This document shows positions 22,832 to 32,948 of a stretch of 64,000 bases of DNA, piece by piece (within the stretch, counting starts at the first letter, position 1; the number at the start of each line of letters is the position of its first letter). This stretch comes from Taxawa tesnikishii (nom. ined.) (lineage: Eukaryota; Ascomycota; Dothideomycetes; Dothideales). Under the pieces are notes generated by a model, which did not search any database, was not told the origin of the DNA, and saw nothing but the letters and a program-made list of their open reading frames with translations. The position numbers were made by a program, and so were the translations under genes. The DNA lies in contig JAPDRO010000002.1 in the NCBI GenBank assembly GCA_030247885.1, forward strand, positions 1,674,001 to 1,738,000. Direction: 5' to 3'.

Positions 22832-24680
22832 TCAAGGAAGTGAACCCCGAATAACCAAGTTCGCAAGCGTTCTAGACCGAGTCCCGAGGGAGCCTCCACT
22901 CGAAAGCTGTGGGCGTGATGTAAGCCATCTTGCTCGCAGCAGCACCAAGGAGACTTCCGGACCAGAAGCGTTCGGTTCAGCCTCGTGCACATGCTTGTCC
23001 CTTATCCCAAGTGAATGCATCGAAGCTTCTACTGTCCCAATGAAGGTGTCGGGCTCAGGGTTGGTTGCAGTCGCATTGGGTCCGCTGTAGGTGTTTGTTG
23101 GTGCCGGGGAGGTCTTTTCTTTCATGTCTTCTCTGAGAATGCGGATTTGCTCTTTGATCACTCGCCAGAGCTCGTACCGCCCCAGGTCCCCATGGTCGTC
23201 GTCTCCTCCGAGAGATACAACTCCATCCGTCTTGTTGCGTGCAATGATCAGCAAAGCGGCCACGAACGCCTCTTGCATGTAAGCAAAGGAGAATCCATCT
23301 GGCAGAAACGATCAGTACATCTTCACGGAAGACTGCATTCACAACTTCTCAATTCTCACCTGTAATGCCAGCAATAGCCGAAGAGAGTTTTTCTGGAAAC
23401 TCGACAGACGGTCTCTTTTGCAGCTTCTTGCGCCAGAATTCGCAATAAAGCACACGTTCATGATGCGACGGTAATGGAAACAGGTATTTGCGATCAAACC
23501 GACTCGGCCGCTTTGAGATACCGGGATCGAGCTTGTTGATGTGATTAGTGCTAGCCACCATCAGTATGCCCTGGTTATTCTCTAGACCGTCGACTTCGTT
23601 GAAGAAGTAGCTTCGCGTCATTGCGGTGACAATCGTATCAATGTCTTCAAAGACGAGCAGACACGGTGCTTGTTGTCGAGCCAGCGAGAAGACATTGCGA
23701 ATGTGGTACTGATTGGGTGCGTTCTTGACGTAGAGCGTAGGAATAGGATGTTTCCGCCTCATCAGTGTATGCATGAGAGCTGGAATCCAGTCAGCGGCAG
23801 ACTTATGAAGTCCACAAACAGTTAACATACCTTTGATCGAGATGGTCTTGCCATTTCCTGGCGGTCCATAAAAGATGACACCTCGCTAGACAGACGTTAG
23901 CGAGCTCCTCTAAAGCGCACAGTTCGCAGCTCTCACCTTCCATGGTACGCCCAGATCCTCGTAGATTTCTGAGATGATATGTCAGCTCCAATTGTTCACG
24001 GCATGAGGAGAACAAGCAGATGCTAGGAAGAAAAAGACAGCGCACACAGTACCTTTGTTATCGAAGAATTTCTCGCTAACCTCCGTTAATGCCTTCTTCA
24101 TTCCCTCATCAAGAATAACATCCTTCCACTCCGCTTTCTGCACCTCGTTCCAAAGATCTTTGTTTCTGACCCAGTAGTTGTCGTACACCCAGACAAATTG
24201 TTCATCCGCAGATTGCCATTGACCCACCGTCCGGAGCAGAGCGTCCGTGACAGACGAATTTGCGAGCACGTGCTCTCCTTTCTGGGGTTCCTTGAGTACA
24301 TATTGCATTCCGGAAACGGTATACAATATGAAATCTTCGCCCTTCCACGAGTAATGGTACTTGGCGAAAAAGGTCACTTCGCCGAGACCGCCTTGTTGAC
24401 CTCGTCGTCGCGATGGCACCCACCCACGCCATTTTGCGACAGAATCGGTATCCGTATCGAGCTCAGCCACGGCGTTGCCCGAGGCCGCAAAAGCTATGAG
24501 GTTGCAGTTCGTAGCCGGAGTCGAGGTGACGATAAGCTCCGGGTGCGCCTTACGCAGTGCTGTAAGGTATTGTATGTCATGGTCGGCTGTCTTTGCGGAC
24601 GTGAGGTCCTGGAAGTCATCGAACAGGTGGTGTGGTCCACTGCGCTCAACGAGAGTGAAAGGTTCAAAGCTATCGGCCAT
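22832..24680 (-). CDS. AAA ATPase, BCS1-type
   Basis: Five exons: 24680-24053, 23968-23937, 23885-23831, 23779-23360 and 23298-22832; 533 residues, phases close. The N-terminal 210 residues include a sandwich-like domain (GEVTFFAKYHYSWKGEDFIL). The AAA module follows with Walker A GPPGNGKT, Walker B LLVFEDIDTI, sensor 1 MVASTNHINKLD, the arginine-finger region RPSRFDRKY and a C-terminal lid (ITGDGFSFAYMQEAFVAALL). This layout is that of fungal ATPases related to Bcs1, the mitochondrial chaperone that moves the Rieske protein. However, I see no N-terminal membrane span or presequence, so this paralogue probably works elsewhere and its substrate is unknown. The last 45 residues are Arg/Ser-rich and look unconserved. 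The start ATG at 24680 precedes the conserved MADSFEPFTLV. Confidence 0.85.
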
Positions 24681-25646
24681 TACAGGCAAAGATGCAGAGA
24701 GGTGACTGTGAATTCGAACCGAAATGCGGAATAATAGGAAATGGAGAGAAAGACAAGAAGGCTCAACAATGCAGACTTACTGGAATTTGAACAAACCGTG
24801 GGATGAGGATCATGCAAGTACGGCTGCCTTGTCCGTCTGCCTGGAGAACAGCCTCCGATGACGTTCGTAGGATTCAAGGATTCAGGAGGTGCCGGCTCGG
24901 CGTGTTGCACCGTTGGTAGTCAGCTGGCTGAGCGTCAAGCCAGGGTGCATTGAAACCTGTTGGTTTTGTAGACGGCGACGTCTTTTACTTTTATTGCGTG
25001 GGGACAGCCTGCCCGTTGGCCTACCCTGGAGCGAGAGGTTGGTTTGTTCCACCAGAGCATGGTCATGGTGGTTGGTGGAGCAGGAGCAATGCTGCACATC
25101 TGATCTGCCGCAACACAGTATCACCCAGTTTCCGATGAGACAACAGGCTGCAAGGCGTGAGTGGTGAGTAGTGTGCGATGTTTCGGAGGGGAGGGAATGG
25201 CATGAGATGGCATGGCAGCCGTCGTTGCGCCGTTCATTCCGTTCTCTTGGGGGTTACCTTTTAAATAATCATGCTACGAAAAGACGGGATTCAGCGAATC
25301 AACGCGTAGCGGAATTTTTGGTCATCACCCCCACGCCCCACGCGCTATTCCCTTAAGTACAGGTATAGCCTAAGCTGTTCCCCTAAGTACAGGTATAGAC
25401 GACGGATATGTAAAGAGATGGCGCTTAGCGGCGGACAGACAAAGACATTATCAAACTGATACTCAACAGTTGTCAGCTGCGAGATAAAATCTTTTCCACG
25501 ACTTTCTTTCTTGATCCTCTTCTACCAGAATTCAAGAAAGCGCAAAGAGTCTTCGACGACCAAGATAGGATTGCTGACTTTAGAAACCCCCACTACCCCA
25601 CCAATACCACTGTCGGAGAGCCACACACGCAAATCACTCATCCACC
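24681..25646. other. Divergent intergenic region, AAA ATPase/ornithine aminotransferase
   Basis: About 970 bases without a supported gene. It holds two copies of CCxTAAGTACAGGTATAG near 25350-25399, about 30 bases apart, which could be paired regulatory sites of either gene. Confidence 0.5.
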
Positions 25647-27318
25647 ATGGCACCCATAGCAATCGACGCCAACGAAGGCGCAAACGGCACTTCCCTGAAT
25701 GCCAAAGCACCATCTTTCCAGCCACAGTCGCAGCAAAATGGCTCATCGAGCATCCATGCCGCATCGTCCAGTGAGGCCATCTCCGCCGAGGCCGCTTACG
25801 CCGCACACAACTACCACCCCTCCCGATCGTCTTTGCTCGCGCTAGCGGCTGCGAGGTCTGGGACCCTGAAGGTCAGTGTTCTAACCTGGTCGCGTTGAAC
25901 GAACGGCTACTGAACAGCCCGCAGGCAAGCACTATCTGGACTTTCTCTCTGCATACAGCGCCGTGAACCAAGGACACTGCCACCCAGAACTCGTCAAGGC
26001 GCTGTGCGACCAGGCCTCGCGCCTGACTCTGAGCTCGAGAGCGTTCTACAACGATGTCTTCCCGCGATTCGCCGAAGTGGTCACGAAGACGCTGGGATTT
26101 GAGATGGTGCTGCCCATGAACACAGGTGCAGAGGCCGTCGAGACGGCGGTCAAGATCGCCAGGAAGTGGGGATACAAGAACAAGGGCATCCCACAGGACA
26201 AGGCTCTGGTGTTTTCCGTGCAGGAGAACTTCCATGGCCGAACGGTGAGTTGGGACAGTCAGAGACGGCGCATTGTCCGAGGTCTTGAGTACAGTGCTGA
26301 TGCTTCTGCTTCCCCTGCAGTTCGCTGCTATCACCATGTCCAATGACCCTGAGTCGAGAGAGAACTACGGCCCTTACCTCCCAAACATTGGCTCTGTCTG
26401 CCCTGCGACTGGAGCGCCTCTACGGTACAACAACGCCGACGATCTTGAGAAGGCACTTGAGATTCATGGCAAGGAAACTGCTGCGTTTCTTGTTGAGCCC
26501 ATCCAGGGTGAAGCTGGCATTGTGGTACCGGACGAGGACTACCTCCGCAAGGTGCGGGCTCTTTGCGACAAGCACAACGTCCTCATGATCTGCGACGAGA
26601 TTCAGACGGGTATTGCCCGTACAGGCAAATTGCTCTGCCATGAGTGGAGCGGAATCAAGCCCGATCTGGTTCTGCTGGGCAAGGCTATTTCCGGTGGCAT
26701 GTACCCTGTGTCGTGTGTCTTGGGTCGCAAAGACGTCATGCTCACCATTGAGCCTGGTACCCACGGTTCCACCTACGGCGGTAACCCTCTAGGCTGTGCT
26801 GTGGCTATCCGCGCACTCCAGATTGTGCAAGAGGAGGGTATGGTTGACCGCGCACAGAAGCTGGGAGAGCTCTTCCGGCAAGGACTGCGCAACATCCAGT
26901 CAAGGAACTCCATGCTTCAGACCATCCGCGGCAAGGGTCTGCTGAATGCAATGGTCATCGACGAGAGCAAGACGGGGGACACACGGCGTGGGATCTTTGC
27001 ATGCTCATGAAGGAGAAGGGGCTTCTGGTAGGAAGAGCCCTTAGAACTATGAAGACGGTGTCCGGACCGACCATCGCGGTGAAGGAGACGTCGTCGTTGA
27101 TGCAGAGTGCTAACATGAATGGCAATGAACAGGCGAAACCAACACACCAGAACATCATCCGTTTAGCACCACCATTGGTCATTTCTGAGGAGCAGATCAA
27201 GACTGCTCTGAAGATTATCGAGGAGGCAATTGAGGAGCTGCCCAATTTGAAGGGCAAGAAGGAGGAAAAGGTTCTGCCCGAAGGTGAGAGGAACGTGCAC
27301 GTTGAGCTTGAAAACTGA
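25647..27318 (+). CDS. Ornithine aminotransferase (ornithine-oxo-acid transaminase)
   Basis: Four exons: 25647-25871, 25925-26244, 26321-27027 and 27133-27318. Cytosolic PLP enzyme of arginine catabolism converting ornithine and 2-oxoglutarate to glutamate semialdehyde and glutamate (yeast CAR2). Signatures: [82 protein letters not shown], the PLP-lysine region [14 protein letters not shown] and [11 protein letters not shown]. Two one-base deletions interrupt it. At the C4 at 25817-25820 the frame goes from HNYHP to the expected [18 protein letters not shown]. At the G5 at 26976-26980 it goes from DESKTG to [16 protein letters not shown]. With both counted the CDS is 480 codons and all phases close. 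The sequence between exons 3 and 4 is a normal 105-nt intron. Confidence 0.93.
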
Positions 27319-28717
27319 GCGGCGCCGCACGCGATTGGGTTTGATTTGGGAGGGCGTTTGGTGTTCACGCAAGGACACGCCGCCGTGCGCTGTTCTACGA
27401 GAAGATCCAGCGCAGTAAATAGCGGCTTGGTGAACTTCGGTCTAGAACAAGCAGCAAGTCAAGCCTCTCCAGACGGGAGGCACCAGGAAATGCACAAGAG
27501 CACTTTCAGACACAGAGAAGTCGGGCTATCGACAAGCCGTGACACAAGCGTAGAGTGTAGAGCGTAGTGCGTAGAGCGTAGTGCGGCACAGCATTGTGCG
27601 GTTTTGACGTGGCACGTGGGGTCATTCCCATTCCGAGGGACCCATCCAGATTCTCCGTTCGAACATCGGTGGCTTGGCTAATCTTGGCTAATCTTGGCTC
27701 GGCACTAGCCACTGCAAGCTAACCTAAACAAGCACTCTGTGGAGCGACGGAGATGTGCGTGCCTCGAGCAGCTGGCCAGCGTTTTCCCAAGGACGCGCGG
27801 ACACGGCAGCAGTTGGACAGGGGCCATGATTGCCGACTCTCTGTGGTGCGATGGAGGCGAGGGCTGCGGGAAATGTGATTTTGCGTGAAACGATGTGATG
27901 AATCGTGCCCGTATGCGTACGGATCGTATACCGTACAGACTGAGTGTGTGCGTACTAAGTCAACCAGGATTGCGCATGGCTAGGCGTGGTACGTTTATCC
28001 TGGGCACGTTGAGGTTGAAGTCAACTAACAGTGGGTGGGTAGGCAAGCTCAGATATAGTCAGATATAGCGTGCATAATCTCACTAAAGTAACGAGTCTGG
28101 GGTTAGTTTCACGGACTGTTCCATCTCGGCGCGCGTGATTGGCTTGGGCTTTACCTCGAGTCTAGCGATATTCAGGGGCGGCCTGCTAGCGGGTGTTCTC
28201 GCCGTTTGGCGCATGGGCGTCGCATGATACGCTGATTGCTGGCGATGTGTGTGCCATCATGATGTGAGTTGATACATGTACTGCAGCTGTCCGGGCCGCC
28301 TGCCCTTGCAACTGCTGCTCTTTCACAGCTTCCTCACTTCCACCCTCCTCGACTTCCTTTCCGTCAGCCCTTCCTGCGACCAATCCTCGACCACGCTTCT
28401 TGGCCATTGGAGCTTCCGGACCAAGACTGTTCGCCTGTTTACCGGCACCCTGTCCCGCATACCCCCTTCTTCGAACAACCGTATCCATTGGGTGATACTA
28501 CGTCTATATATCTTCTTATCCGCCGGTCACCTCTGTCTGGCATAAAAGGATCGGGTCGACGATACCACCGTTCAGCGACTCGGGCTCCACAACAGCCAGC
28601 CAAAGTAAGCATGATCTGGCCCAAGTCGAACGCTTGGTTCTCGTACTAATCGTGCATAGTAGTATTCTTCAGAATCAAGCTCGCATTGAAAGCTCCGAAG
28701 CCAGACCATCCACGACA
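27319..28717. other. Intergenic region, 1.4 kb
   Basis: 3' flank of ornithine aminotransferase and promoter of the gene at 28718. It contains a short GTAGAGC/GTAGTGC array near 27550-27582 and twin TCTTGGCTAA units near 27680. No supported gene. Confidence 0.5.
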
Positions 28718-29377
28718 ATGTCTAACGAGAAGACGACATTCGGCGCCACTGTAGAGCCTGTCAGAACGGCCACGGATGCCAACACTGCTCTCCTCACACC
28801 ACGCAACGTCTTCGACACACCAACGGAGCTCACGCCTACAGTGACCCGCGATGGACAAGACCATCACCCTCCCAACCCGTTCTCGTCTTCGCCCAACTCC
28901 GCACCGGAGCGATGCTCCCTGGAGAAACTCGAACCGGTGACCAAGAACCACCTCGACGTCTTCGAGACCGACCTCGAATCCGGACGTGCAACGCCCGTCA
29001 GTGCTTCACCAAGCCCATTGGCTTCCGGTCTCGACCTACCCACTCCATACCAGATACACTCGAACTTCGGATCGGGGTACCGCTTGAGCAGCGACGCCAG
29101 GACGAGGGATTGCACCATGTGGCCGACGAAGGAGACGCTGCGGGAGAACGCACGTAAGGAGGAGATGAAGCGGAGAGCGACGCGGGCGTGTGGCCTCGGC
29201 CGGGTCAGCGACGCATGGCACGGCATGGACAGGAAGACGCGGTTGTGGATTAAGATTCTACTCGCGCTGTTCGTCGTTGCTCTGGCCGTGGGCTTGGGAA
29301 TCGGTATCAGCAAGGCTGTCGGCGGCGGCGTGTGGGCCGGTTCGGGTCATCAAAGCACGATCCCGAACAACTCATAA
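28718..29377 (+). CDS. Conserved fungal single-span membrane protein, function unknown
   Basis: Intronless, 219 residues. The N-terminal 150 residues are polar, Pro/Thr/Ser-rich and probably disordered. A basic Cys-containing patch (KEEMKRRATRACGLGRVSDAW, preceding the span) leads into one transmembrane segment near residues 188-208 (LWIKILLALFVVALAVGLGI), followed by a short Gly-rich tail (SKAVGGGVWAGSG). The basic patch before the span predicts the N-terminus in the cytosol. I recall the TRLWIKILLAL...GISKAVGGGVW tail as conserved in filamentous ascomycetes, without an assigned role. Confidence 0.8.
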   Translation: MSNEKTTFGATVEPVRTATDANTALLTPRNVFDTPTELTPTVTRDGQDHHPPNPFSSSPNSAPERCSLEKLEPVTKNHLDVFETDLESGRATPVSASPSPLASGLDLPTPYQIHSNFGSGYRLSSDARTRDCTMWPTKETLRENARKEEMKRRATRACGLGRVSDAWHGMDRKTRLWIKILLALFVVALAVGLGIGISKAVGGGVWAGSGHQSTIPNNS

Positions 29378-29797
29378 GGGTCACCACGATCTGATCTCCT
29401 TTTTGTTTTTTTGTTTTTTTTGTTTTCTTTTGTTTTTTTGTTTTCGCTGGTGATGAAAGCATAGCGTGGCGTTACGGTGGGATTGGGACTGTACATGTTT
29501 TTGTCTCCTATATACCCTGCTGCCGCTCAGAATCATTGCTTGTGGCTGTTTTCTTTTTCTATATCTCATGGACGTCCATGAACTCTTCAATGTCAATACA
29601 TTCTCATGTGTCTCACTGGTGCCCAATGAAAGCATACCACAATGCTAACCTTGATCTTTAAACATAGTAGCTTTGTGAGAATACTACCGGTGTTCAGCGG
29701 TCGGAGCGATGGAGGCGCCTCAAAGCAAGCTCTGCTAGTCATCTTCATAACTTAAAATTCTGGAGCATGGGGATCTATGGTATTGCTGTGTCGCAAG
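29378..29797. other. Intergenic spacer with T-rich terminator-like DNA
   Basis: Between two convergent genes. T-runs interrupted by single G at 29400-29443 follow the stop of the upstream gene and probably belong to its 3' end region. Confidence 0.5.
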
Positions 29798-30626
29798 CTA
29801 TCTTGGTTTGCGCTTCACATCCATCTCTTCTCCATTCACCTTGCCGTACAGCCAACTCAAGCTCAACGTACTGACAGCCATGACCACTGCGCTGCCCGAA
29901 AAGAGCGCAGCACGTCCGGGAGTATCCAGTTGCTCAAAGATTGGGTAGGCGTAGAAGCCGTTCTTGCTATAGCACAGCTCGGTCCAGAACCAATACGCCA
30001 GAGCAATGAAACTGCTCAAGCCAAGCGCAGGGAGCGCGGAGATTGCATACGGCGGGGAGAAGAAGAGGAGGTCGACTACGAGGGCTACGGAGGGTATCGC
30101 GTGGAATGAGAAGTCGGTTTTGAGGGAAAGGACAGGCGCCCAATCCGGCATGACGAGGCCCGGGTCGATCTGGTCAAGAGTAAGCGGAGTGGGAGGAAAG
30201 TGTGCCGGCGCTCTACGTACGGTTCGCAAAGCCCAGTACAGTATGCTGATCAGGACTTCCATGGGTGCACTGGCTATGCTCAGCGTGTTCTTTATCCTAA
30301 ATAGAGTCGGGCTAAGTGTGAGATCGGCCAATAGGCCCACAGCGAACGTGGATGCGGCCAAGGAGAGACCGATGATGGTGAGGTATTGCATGTGCCAGCC
30401 GAATGAATCATTTATCTGGTTGGGATTGGCCACGAGATAGTTGAAGGAGTAAGCAAAGCTGGCAAGTCCCAGTACCTGTCTGTGTGTTCAGCATATCTTT
30501 TCGTCCTTCCCGGAGAGGTTTCGTTGTTCACGCATACGTGTAGTAGTGAAGACGCGCCTCGTGAGGGCGAATGCAACCTCTGAAGGGGTGTCGTTGCACG
30601 AGTGAGTGCGCTGTATCACCAGACAT
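29798..30626 (-). CDS. FAR-17a/AIG1-like membrane protein
   Basis: Two exons. Exon 2 (30475-29798) is clear: VLGLASFAYSFNYLV, QINDSFGWHMQYLTIIGLSLA, DFSFHAIPSVALVVDLLFFS, FWTELCYSKNGFYAYPIF and a basic C-terminus. It gives five or six membrane spans, typical of the androgen-induced-gene/FAR-17a family; the human members AIG1 and ADTRP hydrolyse fatty-acid esters of hydroxy fatty acids using a conserved Thr and His. Exon 1 (30626-30538) encodes MSGDTAHSLVQRHP and, after one extra C in the C4 at 30585-30588, LQRLHSPSRGASSLLH. It then splices at GTATGC. With that base the exon is 90 nt, in phase, and the protein is 255 residues. Fungal members do begin with an RHPLQR-like stretch. Confidence 0.82.
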
Positions 30627-31060
30627 AGTAAGACGCGCTCGTGCGGAGAACAATCGTAGTTCAAGCTGATATGCGAAGCGAAGACTGGAAAGACTGTATT
30701 ATCCCGGCTGAGTGAGATACGCAACGAATTACATCATCGACATCGGTCCGAGTTGACCCGAATGCGGCTGGGTGCCTTTTCATCTTATTGCGAAGACTTT
30801 GGTTCAAAGAACCAGCGTATATTTGCCATTTCCCGCAAAGTTTCTACAAATTTCACCCCGGAATGCTGAAAAGGGTGTTCGTAGGGAACTACAACCAAAC
30901 CAGCAGCACAAAGAACAATGCTTCTGTTATCATAACCCATATCAATAACTCATGGACGAGCTCTGAGGCAACGTCGAACAGAGAGCCAGGACATGCCCTA
31001 CATCTTACTCCTCCATAGGCTCTCCCTCGTCTCCTTTAAGTCATTCTCACAGTGTCTAGC
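30627..31060. other. Intergenic spacer
   Basis: 5' flank of the FAR-17a-like gene and 3' flank of the HET relic. No gene or motif recognised. Confidence 0.5.
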
Positions 31061-32948
31061 TCAGACAATAGCAATAGTCTCCATCCTTTCCTCCCAATTT
31101 CCTTCGAGAGCCTCGCCGTCCATAAAGCCGTGGCAGTAGCAATCTCCAATATACTGGAAAATGGCGAGAACATCTCCATCCAAGAGGAACACATCTTCAC
31201 GACGGCGGAGTATGTAGAGAAATAGGCGCCCTGGAATGATGTAAACCTCATCGCCAACTGTAGCTTCAGGAAAAGCCAAGCCGAACGTATCGTGTTCAGT
31301 TACGAACAGTCTTCTCTCCGTAAAAACTCGAACGGTGAGGCAGCCAAATCGTGGCTAGAGCGAACAACGCTTTGTGATTGATTCCAACAGCTGTTGAAAA
31401 AGGTGCTGTAGTCACTACCAATGTCTCGACGCCAATGACCTGTTTCCCCGATCTGGCTAGAACAGACTGTCTTCCATAAGGCATCTACGCGGGGGCCAAG
31501 CTCCGAAGGACGTGGCAGCTTGTCTATTGAGGCAATTTCCATCCATTGACGCAGGACCTCGTTGAATTCGCGCTCGTCAACCGCAAACGAGCCAGGGAGG
31601 GACAACTTTCTAATTCTTAGCGCTTTCAACACTAGCACAGAGCTGTTTGGGCCGTCAAATCTAGGCTCAAACACTGTCTCTCCAGATGAGCTGAACAAGC
31701 GATCAAACGCTCCAAAGTCTGAATGTAACGTTGTGGGTTGGACAACAGAGGTGATCCAATCAGGAACCCATGAGAGAATGTTTGATGAATCGGGCCGAGT
31801 GCCTCTACCGCGCCAGCCGCTGGAGTCGGTAGCTAACATTTTAATGGTGGCCTGGACGAATATACCCCGAGTGGCGATCGAGTAATCGGGGACCAATGGA
31901 CCGTCTGGACCCCAGGACGTGACAAGACCTAATAGCGCATAGATGAGGTCCCGTCTGTCTGTGGCTTCACATCTTGTGATTTGCGACCGGATGTACCCTA
32001 GATCTCTTGTCGGTCTAGCCCGTATCTCACTGGCAGAAGGTTTCTGGCCAACGCATCAAGTGGTGGGTATGCTTCTTGGTCCATCCGCCAATACTGGTTC
32101 CTACAGCAGCTTCTTCTGTGCCTCCCCAAACCAATGCTGCTGTAATCAAATCCTGGAGGGTACGCCTCTCCATGCCCACACGAATGTAGCACGAGTCGGC
32201 AGGACAGCTTCTTGGATTACCCACACTCTTCTCTACCATCTGAACCCGGACATGCGCTTAAGTGATGCAAAGTACTTTCTGTGGCTCCTTTCAGTCCTGT
32301 AAATCCCTTCTTGATCTCTTTCGAAAAGCTGTGATTCATCGATGTGTTTATCCTCTTTAGGAATATCGAGTAGTTCAAAAGCCTTCCGAGCGGTCTGAGA
32401 GTCTGGTGGGAGCAATGAATCTGATCTGGAGCAAGTCAAGCTTTCTTCCAGGAACAAGAAGGCCTCTTCACATTTCTCGAAGATCTAGCCCATCAAAGCC
32501 ACCTGCTGTGATTTTTCGGCATTCGAATCCTGGTTAATGCAGATGGCATCTACCCACAACAAGAGTGGTTTGTCGAGCGACCTCAGACGACGCAGTGAAT
32601 CCCATAGGTTTCGCGTAACAAGGACGGACCTCCTGTTGACATGGTCTCGGTCTTCCGGGGCTTTCCCCAGACATAGGATAAAGCATTGTATGACGGCCTT
32701 TCGTCAAAGTAAACCGTCCGAAGACTGCATTGAATTTCAGCTTGCCAATTCCCAGGCCATATGGTCAGAAGCCGGATCTGATGTACAGTGTTATCGAGTT
32801 TGTCATATCTAAAGGGCAGAGATCGACTCGTCTCCCCGGGAGCATTCGGCGACAGACCAGTTTGCCTCTTACGGACAACGTGCGGCCGATGATTGGCGGA
32901 AGACGTCTGAAACGTGGCGAGAAGTCGGAGTAGCGTCAGGAAGATCAC
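31061..32948 (-). pseudogene. Decayed HET-domain (heterokaryon incompatibility) gene
   Basis: Recognisable HET blocks occur in the right order on the minus strand. Near the N-terminus is IRLLTIWPGNW...PSYNALSYVWG; then VTRNLWDSLRRLR and LLLWVDAICINQD; then RVWVIQEAVLPTRATFVWAW. The C-terminal block is GDEVYIIPGRLF...GDCYCHGFMDGEAL. HET proteins mediate allorecognition and programmed cell death on fusion of unlike strains. This copy is broken many times (roughly six or more breaks, both nonsense-type and length changes), so it cannot give one product as read. Some of the breaks look like C:G to T:A transitions, the mark of repeat-induced point mutation; others may be the assembly slips seen elsewhere in the window. 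Treated as a fossil. Age unclear, but domain words are still well preserved, so decay is not ancient. Confidence 0.8.

Noticed and set aside
28186-28649. Overlapping frames on both strands in front of the gene at 28718
   Set aside because: Mutually overlapping, no conserved words; promoter and leader sequence.
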